From Rhodopseudomonas pentothenatexigens (GTDB taxonomy: Bacteria; Pseudomonadota; Alphaproteobacteria; Rhizobiales; Xanthobacteraceae), in assembly GCF_900218015.1 (NCBI RefSeq), contig NZ_UFQQ01000011.1:3786-67785 (forward strand): 64,000 bases of DNA. The letters run 5' to 3'. The notes under the pieces were generated by a model. The model saw nothing but the letters and a program-made list of their open reading frames with translations, searched no databases and was not told the origin of the DNA. This document shows, in pieces, positions 44,376-53,451 of this stretch. The number at the start of each line of letters is the position of its first letter. Within the stretch, counting starts at the first letter, position 1. The position numbers were made by a program, and so were the translations under genes.

Positions 44376-45682
44376 CTCGCCAGGAGATCACGGCCGCGAT
44401 CCACCAGGTGCTTGCCGAGCGGATGAACAACCGGCATCTCGACGGCTTCGGCCCACAATCGCGGCTGAACGCCGACCTCTATCTCGACTCGGTGTTGCTG
44501 CTGGACCTGCTTTTGCATCTGGAGCTCGATCACGGCATCGTCGTCCCCGAAGCGGCTGTCGCAGCGACCGCGATCGAAACAGTGAGCGATCTGGTGGAGT
44601 TGTTAGCCGTCCCCTCCCCGGCTGCCGCAAGCGCCAGTGATACTGCAGTCGCGGACGCACCCGACGTCCATGCCGACGTCTGTCCGGACATCAAAGTACA
44701 TTGCGTCGTGTCGTGTCTCTGCGACGCGGTGAAGGCCGCCGGCCTCGATCACCGTCCGATGTATTTCGGTCTCTGGGACGCCGACTTCGCTGTCTCCGAC
44801 AAGTTTCAATTGCGCTATCACACCGATCAGATCAGCCACGGCTTCTTTTGCCATTGGTTCGAGCGGCTCTACGGCGTGCATGTCACCGAATGGTACGATC
44901 ACTCGACGACCAAGCAGGCCAATCTCGACAGGCTGATTGGTCTGGTCGCCGCCCGGCAGCCGACCGAAAGCGTGATGGTGATGCTGGACATGTTCCATCT
45001 GCCGGAGCGGGAGAACAAGTTCAACCAGAACCCATTTCCGCACTATCTGATGGTCGAAGCGACGGCAGATCCGGAAATCTGGCGGGTTCGCGATCCCGAC
45101 TTCCGCTGGGAGGGGCCGATCGCCAAAGACCGTATCATCAACGCCGTCGCTCAACCGAGCGTCGCCGGTGGTTACATGTTCGATCGTCGCGCCATTCAGC
45201 TGCCGGCCGCGGCCGACATCGGCGACTATTTTCTGGCGTGCTTCGTATCCAACGACAATCCGCTGATCCGCCGCATCCGCGAAGTCGTCGATGCCCATCT
45301 CGGCTGCCGCGATGGCCTGCGCCTGCAGGCGCTCGGCGATGCGGTGCGTGAGCTTCCCGTGCTGTCGATCCGGAAATGGGCTTACGAGCACGGCTTCGCC
45401 TTCTTCTGGCGCGAACTGGAGTTGCCGAACGACACGTTCCTGACGTGGTGCGACCGGATCGAAGAGCTCGCGCTCGGCCTGCCGGCGCTGCATCTGAAGA
45501 TCCTGCGGTTGGCCCAGACAGAGGATCGCGCCTGCGCCGCCGACATCTATCAGGCGCTGGACCAGCTGGATGCGCTGGAAACCGCGATCAAGGCCAAGCT
45601 GCACGAGGTGTTCGTCTGTTGGTGTGCCCGCCAAGGCCTGACCGGGGCGGCGCCCCAAAAGCGCCGAGCCGGTGTGCGGTGA
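44372..45682 (+). CDS. Fused aryl carrier protein and condensing enzyme (AsbD-AsbE type)
   Basis: 436 residues from a GTG at 44372 overlapping the ligase stop. Residues 1-80 are an acyl-carrier domain whose DSVLLLDLLLHLE motif supplies the phosphopantetheine Ser40. An Ala/Pro/Asp-rich linker spans about 84-107. Residues 108-436 match the AsbE-type condensing protein (CDAVKAAGLDHRPMYFGLWD; QISHGFFCHWFERLYG). In Bacillus these are separate proteins: AsbD carries 3,4-dihydroxybenzoate and AsbE transfers it to the polyamine. No stop or restart separates the two halves here, so it is a true in-frame fusion. Confidence 0.85.
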   Translation: MTRQEITAAIHQVLAERMNNRHLDGFGPQSRLNADLYLDSVLLLDLLLHLELDHGIVVPEAAVAATAIETVSDLVELLAVPSPAAASASDTAVADAPDVHADVCPDIKVHCVVSCLCDAVKAAGLDHRPMYFGLWDADFAVSDKFQLRYHTDQISHGFFCHWFERLYGVHVTEWYDHSTTKQANLDRLIGLVAARQPTESVMVMLDMFHLPERENKFNQNPFPHYLMVEATADPEIWRVRDPDFRWEGPIAKDRIINAVAQPSVAGGYMFDRRAIQLPAAADIGDYFLACFVSNDNPLIRRIREVVDAHLGCRDGLRLQALGDAVRELPVLSIRKWAYEHGFAFFWRELELPNDTFLTWCDRIEELALGLPALHLKILRLAQTEDRACAADIYQALDQLDALETAIKAKLHEVFVCWCARQGLTGAAPQKRRAGVR

Positions 45683-45774
45683 TGAAACTCTCGGTCTGCA
45701 CCATCACGTTCCGCCATCAAACTTCACTTCGGCAAGGGGCGGCATTGGCTCGCCGCTTCAGCCAAAGGACAATC

Positions 45775-46680
45775 ATGTATTTGATCCGCATGATCACCGT
45801 GCTGACCGCCCTCGCTCTGCCTGCGATGGCATCCGCAGAAACGATCGAGATTCCGACCGCGACGGGCATCGTCAGAGTGCAGGCAAAACCGTCTCGCGTC
45901 GCCGTATTCGACATGGCAGCGCTCGATACGCTCGACCTGCTCGGCGTCAAGGCTGCCGGCGTTCCGGATCGGGTGTTCCTGCCCGAACTGAAATCAGCCG
46001 CTGCCGGCGGCGAGGTCGTCGGCACGCTGTTTGAACCTAATCTCGAAGCCCTTAGCGCGCTCGATCCGGATCTGATCATTCTCGGTGGTCGTTCATCGCC
46101 CAAGGCGAAGTTCACCTCGCGTATCGCGCCCACGATCGACATGACGATCGACGGACAGGAACTGGTCCGGGATGCCGAAGCCCGGCTTCAGGCCTACGGC
46201 CGGCTGTTCGGCCGGGAGCAGACCGCCGAGCAAGAAAAGCAGAAGTTCAACGCGGCAATCGCCGCGGCGCGCGATGCGGCCAAGGGTAAAGGACGCGCGC
46301 TGATCGTGATGACCAACGGGCCGAAAATTTCCGCCTTTGGCCTCGGATCGCGGTTCGGCTGGATTCACAGCACGCTCCAGATCGAGCCGGCGGTGACCAC
46401 CATGGCCCCCTCGATCCATGGCGAAGCGGTCTCCTTCGAGTTCGTCCGCAAGGCCGATCCGGACTGGCTGATCGTGGTCGACCGCGCGATGGCGATCGGC
46501 GCCGGCGACAATCAGGCGCGAGCCACGCTCGACAACGAGCTGGTGCGCGACACCAGGGCCTGGAAGAGCGGCCGCGTGATCTATCTTCCCTCCGCCGATC
46601 TGTACATCGCCGGCGGGGGCATTCAGGCGATGACCCGCGTTCTGGCGGCTCTCACCCGCGGCTTCTCGGAGCCGCGATGA
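45775..46680 (+). CDS. Periplasmic ferric-siderophore-binding protein (FatB/YclQ-like)
   Basis: 301 residues from the ATG at 45775, selected because AAAGGA precedes it and a signal peptide follows at once (ITVLTALALPAMASA-ET). An ATG at 45682 overlapping the previous stop would add 31 residues. The fold is a type III binding protein: PSRVAVFDMAALDTLDLLG, LEALSALDPDLIILGGR, and GLGSRFGWIHSTLQIEP with FEFVRKADPDWLIVVDR. These segments resemble the petrobactin-binding FatB/YclQ group. It should deliver the ferric complex to the permeases encoded next. Confidence 0.9.
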   Translation: MYLIRMITVLTALALPAMASAETIEIPTATGIVRVQAKPSRVAVFDMAALDTLDLLGVKAAGVPDRVFLPELKSAAAGGEVVGTLFEPNLEALSALDPDLIILGGRSSPKAKFTSRIAPTIDMTIDGQELVRDAEARLQAYGRLFGREQTAEQEKQKFNAAIAAARDAAKGKGRALIVMTNGPKISAFGLGSRFGWIHSTLQIEPAVTTMAPSIHGEAVSFEFVRKADPDWLIVVDRAMAIGAGDNQARATLDNELVRDTRAWKSGRVIYLPSADLYIAGGGIQAMTRVLAALTRGFSEPR

Positions 46681-47654
46681 TTGCAGTCGAGCGAGCCGCC
46701 TCGCGCTCCGCTGGGACGACCGCGCTGCTGGCGCTGGTCGCCCTGTTCGCCGTCAGCATCTTCGTCGGCGTCGGCGACGTCGCGCCGCGCGACGTGTTGA
46801 CCAATCCCGATACGCTTTATCTCGTTGCCGCGAGCCGGCTGCCGCGCACGCTGGCCGCCGTTCTGACCGGCGCCGGCCTCGCGATTGCCGGCCTGGTAAT
46901 GCAGACGCTGGCACGCAACCGGTTCGTGGAGCCGACCACGGCGGGCACGGGCCAGAGCGCCGCGCTCGGCATCCTGTTGGTGGCGCTGTTGCTCCCTTCG
47001 GCCTCGATCGCCACCAAGACACTGGTCGCGAGCCTGACCGCCCTCGCCGGCACATCGCTGTTCCTGGCGATCGCCCATCGGCTGCCGCCGACACAGCCGT
47101 TTCTGGTGCCGCTGTTCGGGCTGGTCTACGGCGGCGTGGTCGGCGCCGCCGTCACCTTCGTCGCTTGGCACACCGATCTGCTGCAGTTCATCGAGATCTG
47201 GACCAACGGCGAGTTCTCCGGCGTGCTGCGCGGTCGCTACGAACTCCTCTGGGTCTCGGCCGCTGTCCTCGCCGTGACCTGGGCGTTCGCCGACCGCCTC
47301 ACTTTGATGTCGCTCGGACGCGACGTCAGTGTCGGGCTGGGGCTGGACTATGCCCGCATGATGCAAATCGGGCTGCTGATCATCTCGATCGTCACCGCGC
47401 TGACCGTGGTGATCGTCGGGATGATCCCGTTCGTGGGTCTCGTGGTCCCCAACATGGTTTCGCGGCTGATCGGCGACAACATGCGGTCGCTGATCCCCTG
47501 GGTCGCGGGAAGCGGCGCCGCCCTGGTGCTCGCCTGCGACATCATCGGCCGGCTGCTGCACTTCCCCTACGAGATCCCCGTCGGCACCGTGCTGGGCGTC
47601 GTCGGCGCAGCGTCATTCCTGTGGCTTCTATTGCGCCGTCCGTCCGATGCGTGA
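46677..47654 (+). CDS. FecCD-type siderophore ABC permease, first subunit
   Basis: 325 residues with about nine or ten membrane helices. Family markers are SRLPRTLAAVLTGAGLAIAG, AGTGQSAALG and the cytoplasmic GMIPFVGLVVPNMVSRLIG loop that contacts the ATPase. The ATG overlaps the binding protein stop. It forms the inner-membrane channel with the next gene product. Confidence 0.93.
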   Translation: MIAVERAASRSAGTTALLALVALFAVSIFVGVGDVAPRDVLTNPDTLYLVAASRLPRTLAAVLTGAGLAIAGLVMQTLARNRFVEPTTAGTGQSAALGILLVALLLPSASIATKTLVASLTALAGTSLFLAIAHRLPPTQPFLVPLFGLVYGGVVGAAVTFVAWHTDLLQFIEIWTNGEFSGVLRGRYELLWVSAAVLAVTWAFADRLTLMSLGRDVSVGLGLDYARMMQIGLLIISIVTALTVVIVGMIPFVGLVVPNMVSRLIGDNMRSLIPWVAGSGAALVLACDIIGRLLHFPYEIPVGTVLGVVGAASFLWLLLRRPSDA

Positions 47655-48597
47655 CAGATCGCCGATTGTGCTGGCCTCGCTCGGCGTGGTCGCGCTCGCT
47701 TGCATCGCAGCCTACATGACGGTCGGGCTGCGTGGAAACGTCTGGTTCGCCCTCGAACTGCGCGCCGTCCGCCTGGCTGCGCTGATCGTAGTTGCGGTCT
47801 CGATTGCAGTCTCGACGGTGGTGTTTCAGACGGTGACGACCAACCGGATCCTGACGCCGTCGATCATGGGACTCGACGCGCTCTACGTGTTCGGCCAGGC
47901 GCTGCTGGTGTTCGCCGTCGGCGGGCTTGGTATCGCGGTGCTTGACCCGCGCCTCAAGTTCGCCGGCGAGACCACAGTGATGGTGATCCTCGCGGCGCTG
48001 CTGTTTCTGCCGCTGCTGAAGGCCCGCATGGACCTGATCCTGATGCTGCTCACCGGCGTCACCGTCGGCGTGCTGTTCCGCAGCCTGTCGTCGCTGCTCG
48101 CCCGGCTGATCGATCCCAACGACTTCGTGGTGCTGCAGGGCGCCAGCTACGCCAATTTCAGCAAGATCCACGGCGAGCTTCTGATCGCCGCCTGCGCGCT
48201 GACGCTGGTCGGCATCGCCATCGTCTGGCGGATGCGCCATGTCCTCGACGTATTGGCGCTCGGCCGCGATGTCTCGACCGGCCTTGGCCTGGAATGGCCG
48301 CGCGTCGTTGCGGGCATGATTATGCTGGTCGCGGCGCTGGTCGCGGTCTCGACCGCGCTCGTCGGGCCGGTGGCGTTCTTCGGCCTGCTGGTCGTCGCCC
48401 TCGGCGAACGGCTGATCGATACGCGGCGCCACGCGATCCTGCTTCCGGCCGCGGCGCTGGTCGCCGTGATCGTGCTGGTCGGCGGCCAAACCATCCTGCA
48501 GCATGTTCTCGGCGGCGCCTCAACACTTGGCGTCGTCATCGAGTTCGTCGGCGGTCTGGTGTTCCTCGTAATGCTTCTGCACGGAGTCCGGCGATGA
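47647..48597 (+). CDS. FecCD-type siderophore ABC permease, second subunit
   Basis: 316 residues, hydrophobic throughout with about nine helices. It shows AVRLAALIVVAVSIAVSTVVF, ILTPSIMGLDALY, and VGPVAFFGLLVVALGERLI as the ATPase-contact loop. The start overlaps the first permease by 8 bases. Paired non-identical permeases are usual in the FatCD/YclNO systems for catecholate siderophores. Confidence 0.93.
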   Translation: MRDRSPIVLASLGVVALACIAAYMTVGLRGNVWFALELRAVRLAALIVVAVSIAVSTVVFQTVTTNRILTPSIMGLDALYVFGQALLVFAVGGLGIAVLDPRLKFAGETTVMVILAALLFLPLLKARMDLILMLLTGVTVGVLFRSLSSLLARLIDPNDFVVLQGASYANFSKIHGELLIAACALTLVGIAIVWRMRHVLDVLALGRDVSTGLGLEWPRVVAGMIMLVAALVAVSTALVGPVAFFGLLVVALGERLIDTRRHAILLPAAALVAVIVLVGGQTILQHVLGGASTLGVVIEFVGGLVFLVMLLHGVRR

Positions 48598-49352
48598 TCG
48601 TCGTGAACAACGTCTCGCTCGCCCATCAGGGCGCGCCGATCCTCAAAGACATCAATCTGGAAATCCCGGAGACCGGCGTCACCGCGTTGATCGGGCCGAA
48701 CGGAGCCGGCAAATCGAGCCTGTTATCGCTGATCGCCCGGCTTCAGCCATTGCAGCAAGGCACCATCACGGTTGACGGCTTGACCGTCGGCGCGACGCCG
48801 AGCCGCATACTCGCCCGCACGCTCGCGATCCTGCGGCAAGATCCGGCGATTGCCAGCCGGCTGCGCGTGCGTGAGCTGGTCGCCTTCGGCCGGTTCCCGC
48901 ACAATGGCGGCCGCATCACCGACGAAGATCGGGCACTGACCCAGGCCGCGCTCGAACGCTTTGATCTGACGTCATTCGCCGACCGCTTCATCGACACGCT
49001 ATCCGGCGGACAGCGGCAGCTCGTGCTGGTGGCGATGACGTTCTGTCAGGGCACGCGATGGTTGCTGTTGGATGAGCCGCTCAACAATCTCGACATGTTT
49101 TATGCGCGCGAGCTGATGCGCGCCCTCCGCGAGATCGCCGACAGTGAACGGCGGGCCATCGTGATCGTTTTGCACGATATCAATCAGGCGGTGACTTACG
49201 CCGATTACATCGTCGCCCTGAAGCACGGCGCGGTAGTCGCGAGCGGCCCTCCGGCGCTGATCGCAAACACAACCAGCTTGCAGCGGATCTTCGGCTATGA
49301 GATGCCGGTCGAAAGCTATCACGGCAAGCCGATCGTTCTGAACCACTTATGA
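48594..49352 (+). CDS. Siderophore ABC transporter ATP-binding protein
   Basis: 252 residues. Walker A is GPNGAGKSS, the signature is LSGGQRQLVLVAM, Walker B is WLLLDEPLNNLD, and the switch His is in VLHDINQAV. It belongs to the FepC/YclP group. The ATG overlaps the second permease stop (ATGA), so the binding protein, both permeases and the ATPase form one translationally coupled block with the biosynthesis genes. Confidence 0.94.
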   Translation: MIVVNNVSLAHQGAPILKDINLEIPETGVTALIGPNGAGKSSLLSLIARLQPLQQGTITVDGLTVGATPSRILARTLAILRQDPAIASRLRVRELVAFGRFPHNGGRITDEDRALTQAALERFDLTSFADRFIDTLSGGQRQLVLVAMTFCQGTRWLLLDEPLNNLDMFYARELMRALREIADSERRAIVIVLHDINQAVTYADYIVALKHGAVVASGPPALIANTTSLQRIFGYEMPVESYHGKPIVLNHL

Positions 49353-49408
49353 AGTCTTGATGCATTGAAACACGGCATCCTACGATCATACGCGAGAATG
49401 CGGCTACG

Positions 49409-49431
49409 GCCGCGCGTCGGAGACGCGCGGC
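49409..49431 (+). terminator. Perfect hairpin between ABC ATPase and fecR
   Basis: GCCGCGCGTC (49409-49418) and GACGCGCGGC (49422-49431) pair over 10 bases with a 3-nt loop. It lies 57 bases after the ATPase stop and 41 before the chosen fecR start. No U-run follows. It may reduce read-through from the biosynthesis/transport block into the signalling/receptor block, or act as an mRNA stabiliser. Confidence 0.4.
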
Positions 49432-49471
49432 GTCGATCATGCCCCCGCGCGTCGCGAGAGATGGCGTGGAG

Positions 49472-50461
49472 ATGAACACCGCATCGAATAACGACGATCG
49501 TCAGCGGGCGCTCCAGGAGGCCACCGAGTGGTTCGTCCGCCTCAACAATCCGCTCGTGTCGGACGAAACCCGCCGCGCTTACCAGATCTGGCTCAGGGCG
49601 GATGCAACGCATCCTGCGGCGATGCAAGACGTCTCGGAGCTCTGGGGTGCACTCGACCAGCCGGCGGCACAGCTCGCCGCTTCCGGATGGCACCGCGACA
49701 CCCCGGCGCCGATCCCAACTCCGCGTCCTCGCCGCCCGGCAAAGATCGGAGTGAAGTTCGCCGCCGCTTCGGCGGTGCTGACGCTGGTCGCGGCGATCTT
49801 GATGTGGCGCGATCCCGGCATCATCGACCGGGCCTTTGCCGATGCGGCCACGCGCCCTGGTGAGCGGCGCGACGTGCGCCTCGCCGATGGCTCGCTGGCG
49901 GTGCTCGACGGCGACACGGCCCTGAACAGCGACATGGCGGGCGGCCGCCGCGTCGTGACCCTGTTGCGCGGCCGCGCCTGGTTCGACGTCGTTGCCGACT
50001 CCGCACGTCCTTTCACCGTCCACGCGGGACAGGTGGACGTTCAGGTTCGCGGGACCGCCTTCGAGGTGGACCGCGACGCTGCGGCGGTGACTGTCGAGCA
50101 CGGCCGGGTTGCTGTCTCAGGCCCTCCGACGACAGATCTTGAAGTCGATTTGACCGATTGGCAGCGGGTCGCGTTCCAGAACGGTCGCCTCAGCACGCCA
50201 GCCGCGATCGAACCGGACCAGGCATTCGCCTGGCGACGCGGCCTGATCATCGTCGACCGCGCGCCATTGTCGCAGGTGGTCAAAGAGCTCGACAAGATGG
50301 CACCCGGTCACGTTCTGATCGTCGATCGGCAACTCGAACGGACGACGCTGTCCGGTACTTTTCGCGCCGACGATCAGGAGACGGTGCTGGAGGCGCTCCG
50401 CGCCACCCTTGGGGTGCGCACCTTGTCGGTGCCTGGCGTGGCCACGCTGATCTACCGGTAA
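49472..50461 (+). CDS. FecR-family anti-sigma / sigma regulator
   Basis: About 329 residues from the ATG at 49472 (an ATG at 49439 would add 11). The N-terminal DUF4880-type cytoplasmic region (ATEWFVRLNN; RRAYQIWLRAD) binds the sigma factor. One membrane helix lies near 84-104 (VLTLVAAILMW). The periplasmic FecR domain (RRDVRLADGSLAVLDGDTAL; FTVHAGQVDVQVRGTAFEV) and a C-terminal STN-like region (VVKELDKMAPGHVLIVD) follow. It should receive the signal from the STN receptor next door and relay it to the FecI-type sigma factor at 38826. Confidence 0.92.
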   Translation: MNTASNNDDRQRALQEATEWFVRLNNPLVSDETRRAYQIWLRADATHPAAMQDVSELWGALDQPAAQLAASGWHRDTPAPIPTPRPRRPAKIGVKFAAASAVLTLVAAILMWRDPGIIDRAFADAATRPGERRDVRLADGSLAVLDGDTALNSDMAGGRRVVTLLRGRAWFDVVADSARPFTVHAGQVDVQVRGTAFEVDRDAAAVTVEHGRVAVSGPPTTDLEVDLTDWQRVAFQNGRLSTPAAIEPDQAFAWRRGLIIVDRAPLSQVVKELDKMAPGHVLIVDRQLERTTLSGTFRADDQETVLEALRATLGVRTLSVPGVATLIYR

Positions 50462-50559
50462 TGCTTCTCATTATTTTTACGGGTTTTGCCTCGCACGCAC
50501 GTTGATCAGCGAGGGCTCTGAATGCGTACCCCTCGACCGTCGTGGGGGACGTCAAGACC

Positions 50560-52791
50560 ATGCGAAGATTTGCCAGTGTCGCCGGATCGAGGTGCGGGGC
50601 CTCCCTCTGTGCGCTGGCACTTTTCGTGACCGCGTCCGAAGCCCGGCCGCGAGCGGACGCGACGTTCGACTTCCGGATCGCGCCCAAGTCGCGCCTGTCG
50701 GCGCTGGCCGATTTCACGACGACAACAGGTATTCAGGTCGTTCGGCTCGGCGGAGGTGCAATCAGTGGCGCCTCACCCGCCGTCAGCGGCCGCCTTGCCG
50801 CCGAGACCGCGCTGCGCGAAATTCTCGCCGGATCGAACCTCGCCTATCGCTTCACCGGCCCACGCACCGTCACCATCGAATCGGCGCCCGACGCCGCCAT
50901 CGCGCTCGAAACGATCAGCGTGACTGAGGTCAGCATCGGGCGCGGCGGCATCAGCGAGATCGATATCACCAGCGCCGATATCGAACGCCGAAATGCGACG
51001 GACCTGAGAGGCGTGTTCCGCGGCGAACCAAGCATCGTGGTCGGCTCGTCATTGCCGATGTCTCAGAAGCTCTATGTCCAAGGCATCGAGGAGACCAATC
51101 TGGCGATCTCGATCGACGGCTCACGCCAGAACAACAAGGTCTTCCACCACAACGCCACCACGATGATCGACCCCAGCCTGCTTAGGGCGGTGCGTGTGGA
51201 TGCCGGTGTGGCGCCAGCCGATGCCGGCCCCGGCGCGCTCGGCGGCGCGATTGCTTACTTCACCAAGGACGCACGAGACTTCCTCTCCGCGGACGGTTTC
51301 GGGGGCTCGATCAAGTCCACGTTCAATTTCAACGGCAACGTCTCGACCACCAACCTCACCAGCTACAGCCGCCAGGGCGAATTCGAGGCGCTCGGCTCGT
51401 TCACTTATGGCAAAGGCAGCGAATTTCGAGCCGGTAACGGCGAACAGGTGCTCGGCAGCGCCACCAATGTCCTGAGCGGGCTCGGTAAGCTCGCCTATCA
51501 GAACGCCGACGGACATCGCTTGTCCATCAGCCACGAGCAGATCCGCGACGACGCCATCCGGCCGTTCCGCGCCAATGCGGTGCAGATCTACGGTTCGCAG
51601 ACCACGCCGCTCGTCCGTCCCTACAAGCTCGACCGGCAAAACACGGTCGTCAGCTACTCCAATGTCTCGCCGGAGGGGTGGTGGAATCCGAACGTCGTGC
51701 TTGGCTACAACCGCACCCAGGTCGCGGTCGATCAGTACGCCGGTGCCACGCCTGAGACCTACAGCTACACCAGCGAAGGCGTCACCGACAGTCTCAACGG
51801 GAAGCTGGAGAACAAGTTCGCGCTGCCGATCGGAGACATGGTCGCCGGCATCGATTTCTACCGCGACCGCGCCAGATCGATCGAACGGGCTTATCGAACT
51901 GCCGAGACCTCCGACAATGTCGGCGCCTATGCCCAGGCCCGGCTGACATTCCTGGACAACGCCAAGCTGTCGTTCGGGCTACGCGGCGACCATCAGCAGT
52001 TCGGCGGCATCAACGGCTTCCGCTCCAGCGACCAGGGCTTGAGCAGCAACGTATCGGGCGAATACGCCCTGACCAGTCACCTGACCGCCAAGGCAGGTTA
52101 CTCCAACGTCTGGGCCGGCGTTCCGCTTGCAGAAAACTATGTCCAGAACCCGGCCTGGAACTACGGCACCGGACCGCGTGCGGTCACCTCGGACAACGCC
52201 ACCGCCGGCCTGGTAGCGCACTTTGCGAGCTTCCGGATCGAGGGTGGCGTGTTCCGGACTCGAATCTGGGATGCCCGCGTCCCGCTGTGGGCCGCCGACA
52301 TGGCGCTGCGCGCCTTCGATGTGCAGAGCCAGGGCTTCCACGTCGGCGGCGCCTACTCTTGGGACGATGGCTTTGTTCGCCTGCAGTTCGTTCGCACCGA
52401 CGCAACGATCAATGGCAGGCCGGCCGACAGCTACCTCGGCAAGTACCTGACCGCTCCGATCGGCGACATCCTGACGGTTCAGGTCGCGCACAGTTTCGTA
52501 CCGTTGAGCCTGACGATCGGTGGTGATGTCGAGATCGCGTTCGAGGATGACAGCCTTCTGAACCCCGCCACCGGGATCGGCCGGCTCGACGGCTACGAAG
52601 TCGTCAACGTCTTTGCCGAACACCGTCCGATCGCCGTGCCGTCGCTGACGCTTCGCGGCGAGGTTCGCAATCTGTTGAACCAGACTTATGCGGCACGCGG
52701 CACCTACGGCCTTGAATACGGCAGCGGCGTCGTGCGGCCACTCTATGACCCCGGCCGCTCCTACCTCGTCAGCGCCAAGCTGACGTTCTAG
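50560..52791 (+). CDS. TonB-dependent receptor with N-terminal STN signalling domain
   Basis: 743 residues from the ATG at 50560, with GGGGGA upstream. The signal peptide is 1-28, the STN signalling domain about 34-105 (FDFRIAPKSRLSALADFTTTTGIQV; ETALREILAGSNLAYRF), the plug about 115-235 (SQKLYVQGIEETNLAISIDG) and the rest a 22-strand-type barrel ending in LTF. STN receptors signal through FecR when occupied. The plug tail (VRVDAGVAPADAGPGALGGAI) has some haem-receptor flavour, so the ligand need not be the siderophore itself. Confidence 0.92.
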   Translation: MRRFASVAGSRCGASLCALALFVTASEARPRADATFDFRIAPKSRLSALADFTTTTGIQVVRLGGGAISGASPAVSGRLAAETALREILAGSNLAYRFTGPRTVTIESAPDAAIALETISVTEVSIGRGGISEIDITSADIERRNATDLRGVFRGEPSIVVGSSLPMSQKLYVQGIEETNLAISIDGSRQNNKVFHHNATTMIDPSLLRAVRVDAGVAPADAGPGALGGAIAYFTKDARDFLSADGFGGSIKSTFNFNGNVSTTNLTSYSRQGEFEALGSFTYGKGSEFRAGNGEQVLGSATNVLSGLGKLAYQNADGHRLSISHEQIRDDAIRPFRANAVQIYGSQTTPLVRPYKLDRQNTVVSYSNVSPEGWWNPNVVLGYNRTQVAVDQYAGATPETYSYTSEGVTDSLNGKLENKFALPIGDMVAGIDFYRDRARSIERAYRTAETSDNVGAYAQARLTFLDNAKLSFGLRGDHQQFGGINGFRSSDQGLSSNVSGEYALTSHLTAKAGYSNVWAGVPLAENYVQNPAWNYGTGPRAVTSDNATAGLVAHFASFRIEGGVFRTRIWDARVPLWAADMALRAFDVQSQGFHVGGAYSWDDGFVRLQFVRTDATINGRPADSYLGKYLTAPIGDILTVQVAHSFVPLSLTIGGDVEIAFEDDSLLNPATGIGRLDGYEVVNVFAEHRPIAVPSLTLRGEVRNLLNQTYAARGTYGLEYGSGVVRPLYDPGRSYLVSAKLTF

Positions 52792-52803
52792 CTGGCCCGC
52801 GCC

Positions 52804-53301
52804 ATGGACAACGACATGCATGTGATCATTCGAGCGATGCGCCGGGAAGATTCGGCCGACATCTACGAAATCGTCAATCAGCACGCCTTTCGATTCTGGA
52901 CTCTCGCCCTTCCCTTCGAGTCGTTCGAAACCATCGCCAAATGGCTGGAGCCGCAGTCCCCGCGCGACCTGCACTACTCGGCCGAGTTGGATGGACGCGT
53001 CATCGGCGCGTCAGCCTTGCGCCCGTTTTACGGGCGCCGCGCCCACGCCGCGGAATTCTGGATCGGCGTTCACGAAAACTACGCGCGCATCGGCGTCGGC
53101 TCGAAACTGCTCGCCGCGATGGTCGACACCGCCGACAACTGGCTGAACATCAAACGGCTGGAGATGACGGTGTTCACCGACAATGTCGCAGCGTTGGCGC
53201 TGTACGCGAAGTTCGGCTTCGCAATCGAGGGCACCCACAAGGCCGCCAGCTTTAGAGACGGCGAGTTCGTGGACGCCCATTGCATGGCGCGGCTGCGATG
53301 A
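52804..53301 (+). CDS. GNAT-family N-acetyltransferase (YhhY-like)
   Basis: 165 residues. The GNAT fold has an acetyl-CoA loop (ARIGVGSKLLAAM, about 97-109), a strand RLEMTVFTDN, and a C-terminal AKFGFAIEGTHK...GEFVDAHCMARL. These segments strongly resemble E. coli YhhY, an amine/amino-acid N-acetyltransferase. It starts 12 bases after one receptor gene and is followed by the second receptor, within the siderophore island. If the product is rhodopetrobactin, which carries acetylated polyamine nitrogens, this is a natural candidate for that acetylation; a general YhhY role is the alternative. Confidence 0.88.
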   Translation: MDNDMHVIIRAMRREDSADIYEIVNQHAFRFWTLALPFESFETIAKWLEPQSPRDLHYSAELDGRVIGASALRPFYGRRAHAAEFWIGVHENYARIGVGSKLLAAMVDTADNWLNIKRLEMTVFTDNVAALALYAKFGFAIEGTHKAASFRDGEFVDAHCMARLR

Positions 53302-53451
53302 ACTGCCGCTCCTTCCCTCCCATTCGGCCTCGAAGCGCCGCTCGACGCGGCCGCGAACCGTGGCCCCAGATCACAGCTGATCGCCCGCAAACTTCCGCGG
53401 CGCGACGATAGCCCTCCACGACATTCCACGAAGAACATCTCGGAGAGATTG

